Assembly (NCBI GenBank): GCA_051881455.1
Contig: JBJEPX010000066.1
Coordinates: 1 to 34,926, forward strand
DNA from: Fimenecus sp051881455
GTDB lineage: Bacteria; Bacillota; Clostridia; Oscillospirales; Acutalibacteraceae
Length of the DNA: 34,926 nucleotides
Direction: 5' to 3'
Positions 31,587-34,926 of this stretch are shown here, in pieces (the first letter of the stretch is position 1; every line of letters starts with the position of its first letter). The notes below the pieces were generated by a model. That model was not told the origin of the DNA. It saw nothing but the letters and a program-made list of their open reading frames with translations, and ran no database searches. Both the position numbers and the translations under genes were made by a program.

Positions 31587-33256
31587 TGGAAAGAAAAATT
31601 ATTTCAGTTGATATAAGTCCTGATACAAATGATGTTATATACGAGGGCAATGCGGGGGTTATGTGGGAACACAATGCAACACAGATTGTATTTAATATTG
31701 ATGAGCGTTACAGGGGGGATTACAGATACTATATCGAATACCGTTCGCTTTTGGGAACTAAGGTAAGAACCGCGTATCTCGGACTTGACAGCAGAGCCGG
31801 AACAGTAACATATACCGTTCCTGTGTCGATGAGCTCGTTAAGAGGCGTTGAATGTTATTTTAATATAGTTGCAGTTGATGCAGACGGCAATACGGTTCAG
31901 GTTATTAAACCGAGGAAGCTGTATCTTGAATTTGATTATTCACCGGATACGGATAACCACCTTGCCAAGGTAAATGACTTTTCAATTAACGCATTGCTTG
32001 AGGCGATTAAAAGCGGAACATTCAGGGGAGATAAGGGGGAAAAAGGTGATTCTTATATACTGACCGACAGCGACCGTGCAAATATTGCGGAAAGGATAAA
32101 CGGCGATATTTACGGACTGCCATATATCCGAGAATTCAAAGCGAGCGGGAAAATTCCTCTCACCGCAGTTTCCGCAAACGGTGTGGTGAAAGAAACGAAA
32201 GTCTGTGCAATCCCGCAAGATTTTTCGTCGGTAAGTGAAGAAAATCCCGTAAAGGTAAACCCATTATCAAAAATAAAACTTGTTTTAGGTAAAAATGAGA
32301 TTGAATATCTTTTAAAACCCGAAATGTACACAGAGTTTAAGATCAGACCTGAGATATATATACCAACATATCATGTGGCTCAGTTAAATCTTAAATCTAA
32401 TACAAAATATATTTGCACCAGGTACGGTAAAGACATAAATACCTGTTATGCATTGATAAAATACGGTAGTTCAAGCATCAAGTTTTTTTCTCACACCGGT
32501 GATCCGTCGTCATGCATAGATTATTTTGAGTTTACTACTGATGAAACAGGTGTCGCATATTTGGTTGCGACTATAGTAGGTTCCAGCGAAGCCAGGTACA
32601 GCGCTGCGCTTAACGGTACATTTTACGGCTTGGGTATTTACGAGTATGACAAATGCGCATTGATTACTTTCGAGCCGGATAATCCTTTTTACAGTATATC
32701 GGAGGGGAACGGCGACATTGCCGAGCTGATAAGCGGTAAAGTCACCTATAATATTGTGCCTTTTGCGGTGCCGTCGTCTTTTAATGCGGAAAAAATATCA
32801 TCATACACAAGCGGCAATACGGTTGTTTATTGCTATGAATTGCCTTTGACCGTAACGCCTGATGGGGGAATTGATTATGATGTAGTGTCAACTCATTACA
32901 AAACAACAGTTGATGCGATTGAATCGGACAATGATTTGACAGCGCTTATAGAGTCCGACGAATCGCCGTGCGGAGTATATTTTAACAGAACAACAGGAAA
33001 TATTTATATCCGCACCGAAAAAAATCCCGATGAATTTTCAAGTTTTGTAACGGCTCAGAATGAGAACGGCACACCCGTTACGGTGCTTTACAGAATGAAG
33101 TATCCTATTGAAACAGAGAAAGAGGCATTGTCGCTTACGATAAATCCGCAGTATGAGAGTATTGTCGGTTTGCCGGGCTCGGCGGCATATCATATGAAGG
33201 TCAACGGAAGCATTTCAGATGCGCTTAATACTGTTTTAAATAATGCTTTGATGTAA
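31586..33256 (+). CDS. Phage baseplate/tail-fibre-like receptor-binding protein (BppU-type N-terminus)
   Basis: A 556-aa beta-rich protein. Residues 1-130 resemble the BppU-type baseplate upper protein domain. A helical connector and a short collagen-like GDKGEKGD (about residue 147) lead to YILTDSDRANIAERI, a junction frequent in tail fibres. The C-terminal 370 residues contain further beta modules, probably for carbohydrate binding. In phages such proteins attach virions to surface glycans. Here no tail gene is nearby, so it may target a lysin complex or be a relic. The ATG overlaps the previous stop (TGATG) and AAAGGAG lies upstream. Confidence 0.7.
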   Translation: MERKIISVDISPDTNDVIYEGNAGVMWEHNATQIVFNIDERYRGDYRYYIEYRSLLGTKVRTAYLGLDSRAGTVTYTVPVSMSSLRGVECYFNIVAVDADGNTVQVIKPRKLYLEFDYSPDTDNHLAKVNDFSINALLEAIKSGTFRGDKGEKGDSYILTDSDRANIAERINGDIYGLPYIREFKASGKIPLTAVSANGVVKETKVCAIPQDFSSVSEENPVKVNPLSKIKLVLGKNEIEYLLKPEMYTEFKIRPEIYIPTYHVAQLNLKSNTKYICTRYGKDINTCYALIKYGSSSIKFFSHTGDPSSCIDYFEFTTDETGVAYLVATIVGSSEARYSAALNGTFYGLGIYEYDKCALITFEPDNPFYSISEGNGDIAELISGKVTYNIVPFAVPSSFNAEKISSYTSGNTVVYCYELPLTVTPDGGIDYDVVSTHYKTTVDAIESDNDLTALIESDESPCGVYFNRTTGNIYIRTEKNPDEFSSFVTAQNENGTPVTVLYRMKYPIETEKEALSLTINPQYESIVGLPGSAAYHMKVNGSISDALNTVLNNALM

Positions 33257-33268
33257 GGAGATGATAAT

Positions 33269-34138
33269 ATGACAACTTATAAAGGAATAGATGTATCAAA
33301 ATGGCAGGGCGATATCGACTGGACAAGAGTAAAGAACAGCGGAGTGCAATTCGCTATGATAAGAGCAACCTTCGGTTGGGGCAAGGATCAAATAGACGCC
33401 AGGTTCAATACGAATTACGAAGGCGCTAAAAAAGTTGGTATAAGTGTTGGCGCTTATCACTATTCGTATGCGCTAACTACCGAGGACGCAATCAAGGAGG
33501 CGGAACACTGCCACGCTGTTTTAAAAGGCAAAAAGTTTGAATATCCAATAGCGTATGATATGGAGGAAAGCCGTGCTGCCGCTTTGGGTAAGGAAAAGGT
33601 ATCCGCAATTGCAAAGGCATTTTGTGAAAAAATGGAGAGCTACGGCTACTATGTGTGCATTTACGCAAATCTTCATTGGCTGAACAATTATTTCACAGAG
33701 GAGATTTTCAAAAAGTATGATATCTGGCTTGCTCAGTGGATAGAAAAGCCTACCTTTACACGCACTTACGGTATCTGGCAGAAAACCTCAAAGGGCAGAG
33801 TGGACGGAATAAGTACCAATGTTGACCTCGATGAGTCTTACAAAAATTATCCTGCGATTATGAAGTATAACGGACTGAACGGCTACGGCGGCACAGAGCC
33901 TGTTGAGCCTCCCAAAAGGGGCTTTAAGGCAGGGCAAAAGGTTATGCTCAAAGACGCAAAGCTTTATTCCTCGGCAACCTCAAAAAGGGTGGCAAATCAT
34001 TTGAGCGGCACTTATTATATCTATGACGGAATTTATTTCGACGGCAGATACAGAATTACAAATTCCATTAAAAATGTTGAACGCAAGCCAATAGGCAAGT
34101 ATGTTACGGGATTTGTAGAGCGTGACGAGCTGAGGTGA
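33269..34138 (+). CDS. GH25 lysozyme (endolysin) with C-terminal SH3-like domain
   Basis: A 289-aa N-acetylmuramidase of glycoside hydrolase family 25. The fold starts KGIDVSKWQGDIDW (D8) and the catalytic pair is in AYDMEES (D97, E99); LAQWIE and GISTNVDLDES complete the barrel. After a Pro-rich linker (GTEPVEPPKRG) a C-terminal SH3-like wall-binding module is likely (KLYSSATSKRVANHLSGTYY). No signal peptide exists, so export would depend on the holin encoded downstream. It cleaves the glycan backbone of peptidoglycan. Confidence 0.93.
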   Translation: MTTYKGIDVSKWQGDIDWTRVKNSGVQFAMIRATFGWGKDQIDARFNTNYEGAKKVGISVGAYHYSYALTTEDAIKEAEHCHAVLKGKKFEYPIAYDMEESRAAALGKEKVSAIAKAFCEKMESYGYYVCIYANLHWLNNYFTEEIFKKYDIWLAQWIEKPTFTRTYGIWQKTSKGRVDGISTNVDLDESYKNYPAIMKYNGLNGYGGTEPVEPPKRGFKAGQKVMLKDAKLYSSATSKRVANHLSGTYYIYDGIYFDGRYRITNSIKNVERKPIGKYVTGFVERDELR

Positions 34139-34142
34139 CCGC

Positions 34143-34406
34143 ATGAGCGAAAATGAAGTGTTAAATCACAGAATTGAAGTTGTGGAGGAGGATATAAAAA
34201 TACTTTATAAAAAGGTGAACGATGTAACGCTTACTCAGGTGCAGAGCGTTACAAAGCTTGACAGTATGCTTTTGACCTTGGGTGAGCTTAAAGAAAGTAT
34301 CGAGACTTTAAAACGCCGCCCCGGCTGGCTCTGGGATAAGCTTGTGGTTGCTTTGATAGGCGCTTTTTGCGGAGTTCTTGTGAGCATAATTGCGTCATAT
34401 ATTTAA
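34143..34406 (+). CDS. XhlA-like haemolysin/holin-accessory protein
   Basis: An 87-aa protein with an N-terminal coiled coil (residues about 1-58) and one C-terminal membrane helix (KLVVALIGAFCGVLVSIIASYI) preceded by RRPGWLWD, the layout of XhlA from the PBSX-like lysis cassette. XhlA acts with a holin to let endolysin reach the wall. It starts 4 nt after the lysozyme gene, with GAGGTGA upstream. Confidence 0.83.
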   Translation: MSENEVLNHRIEVVEEDIKILYKKVNDVTLTQVQSVTKLDSMLLTLGELKESIETLKRRPGWLWDKLVVALIGAFCGVLVSIIASYI

Positions 34407-34422
34407 GGCGAGGGGGAATAAA

Positions 34423-34668
34423 ATGATAGAGTATATTACAGAAAATGCGCTTTTGCTCATACCCGCGCTGAACATTATAGGGTTGATTATAAAAAGCATT
34501 GAAAAAATACCTGATAAATATATACCCATAATACTTTTATTTTTCGGTATAACGGGTGCCGTTGCAATAATGGGATTATCGCCGCAGGCGGTAATTCAGG
34601 GAGTGCTTGTAACAGGAACTGCCGTTTACGGTAATCAGGTTTATAAGCAGATACAGAAAAAAGAATAA
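34423..34668 (+). CDS. Phage holin-like protein
   Basis: An 81-aa membrane protein with two or three hydrophobic helices (LLLIPALNIIGLIIKSI, YIPIILLFFGITGAVAIM, a weaker third) and a charged C-terminal tail YKQIQKKE, typical of small phage holins. Holins form membrane lesions that release endolysin. The ATG at 34423 follows GAGGGGG. It is the last gene of the cassette, followed by a terminator. Confidence 0.82.
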   Translation: MIEYITENALLLIPALNIIGLIIKSIEKIPDKYIPIILLFFGITGAVAIMGLSPQAVIQGVLVTGTAVYGNQVYKQIQKKE

Positions 34669-34672
34669 AATT

Positions 34673-34716
34673 AAAATTCCGATGCGGCTGTATGAGGCTG
34701 TATCGGAATTTTTTAT
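34673..34716 (+). terminator. Terminator of the lysis cassette
   Basis: An 11-bp stem AAAATTCCGAT/ATCGGAATTTT (34673-34683 and 34702-34712) with an 18-nt loop, the T-run being part of and following the 3' arm. The loop carries a GGCTGTAT/GGCTGTAT direct repeat. Confidence 0.85.
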
Positions 34717-34839
34717 AAAAATGCAGGAAAGAATAAATTTTCATTCATTTTTCGACAGAAAACGGTGAGCGTGTCGCCTGGGCTTGCAAGATTTATTTGG
34801 TAAAATTTCACAAAGTTTATAAAAATGCTTGTTAAACGG

Positions 34840-34867
34840 TTGACAATCAAAATTATCGGTATATAAT
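34840..34867 (+). promoter_or_regulatory. Promoter of a gene beyond the right edge
   Basis: TTGACA (34840-34845), 16-nt spacer, TATAAT (34862-34867). The last 50 nt of the window are therefore probably a leader. They contain AAGGTGAGGGGAG, but the nearest ATG (34901) meets a stop after three codons, so no gene start can be assigned. The stretch 34717-34839 holds no gene that I can support. Confidence 0.68.
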
Positions 34868-34926
34868 AAACGTTAAGGTGAGGGGAGTCGAACACAATAT
34901 GCCGAAAATTTGATATTACGGCGTAT

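Noticed and set aside
30832..34716. Interpretation as a complete prophage
   Set aside because: No integrase, repressor, replication, packaging or head gene is present, and no attachment-site repeat was found within the window.
34751..34757. TGTCGAA on the minus strand, a possible Spo0A box
   Set aside because: A single 7-nt match in AT-rich DNA with no associated promoter geometry; too weak to claim.

Overview
The window reads as a chromosomal segment of a Gram-positive anaerobe of class Clostridia, probably a gut Oscillospirales/Ruminococcaceae-type lineage. Grounds: a T-box riboswitch before valS, the rimP-nusA-ylxR-ylxQ-infB-rbfA-nrnA-truB-ribF operon order, a Bacillus/Clostridium-type LexA box, strong GGAGG ribosome binding sites, many TTG/GTG starts, moderate GC and Clostridia families such as DUF4364. 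No rRNA, tRNA or CRISPR array was seen. The genus cannot be fixed from this sequence alone.

Left part (1-5.4 kb): the end of a histidine operon (tail of hisB, then hisA, hisI, hisE) with a membrane-anchored M20 peptidase behind it. A small intergenic unit follows, with its own promoter and terminator, that looks like an approximately 80-nt structured RNA. Next are a lone glucuronate isomerase gene (uxaC, minus strand) and a YebC-family gene with its own promoter.

5.4-16.6 kb: a tightly packed surface-polysaccharide cluster. It holds three GT4 glycosyltransferases, a LicD-type phosphotransferase paired with a TagD-like cytidylyltransferase, a Wzy-like polymerase, a Wzz/CapA-like chain-length protein, a degenerate BY-kinase-like protein without a Walker A motif, and a Wzx-like flippase. 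A HAD-IIA phosphatase, a DUF4364 protein and a ComF-family phosphoribosyltransferase follow. No initiating sugar-phosphate transferase is visible, so chain initiation must be encoded elsewhere.

16.6-20.6 kb: the valS locus is invaded on both sides. A TTGACA promoter and a T-box lead into a RAYT-type (Y1/HUH) transposase gene. That gene has no stop codon and runs in frame into valS. It carries two inverted copies of a GC-rich REP hairpin inside its own coding sequence. After valS comes a DUF559 nuclease-fold gene bounded by inverted two-hairpin repeats. The left repeat supplies its Shine-Dalgarno sequence and the right repeat encodes its C-terminus.

20.6-29.6 kb (minus strand): the transcription/translation operon rimP to ribF with an iron-dependent alcohol dehydrogenase gene at its end. 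It starts from a clear promoter with a hairpin leader. Upstream lie a 62-aa conserved-looking small protein and a secreted, C-terminally anchored acidic protein with a consensus promoter.

30.8-34.7 kb: a compact cassette with its own promoter, a perfect LexA box, a possible attenuator and a terminator. It encodes a sigma-region-4-like regulator, a small coiled-coil protein, a phage baseplate/tail-fibre-like receptor-binding protein, a GH25 lysozyme, an XhlA-like protein and a holin. No capsid, terminase, tail or integrase gene accompanies it. This SOS-controlled, stand-alone lysis module is, with the valS-locus elements, the most interesting content of the window. The right edge holds a strong promoter for a gene beyond the window.
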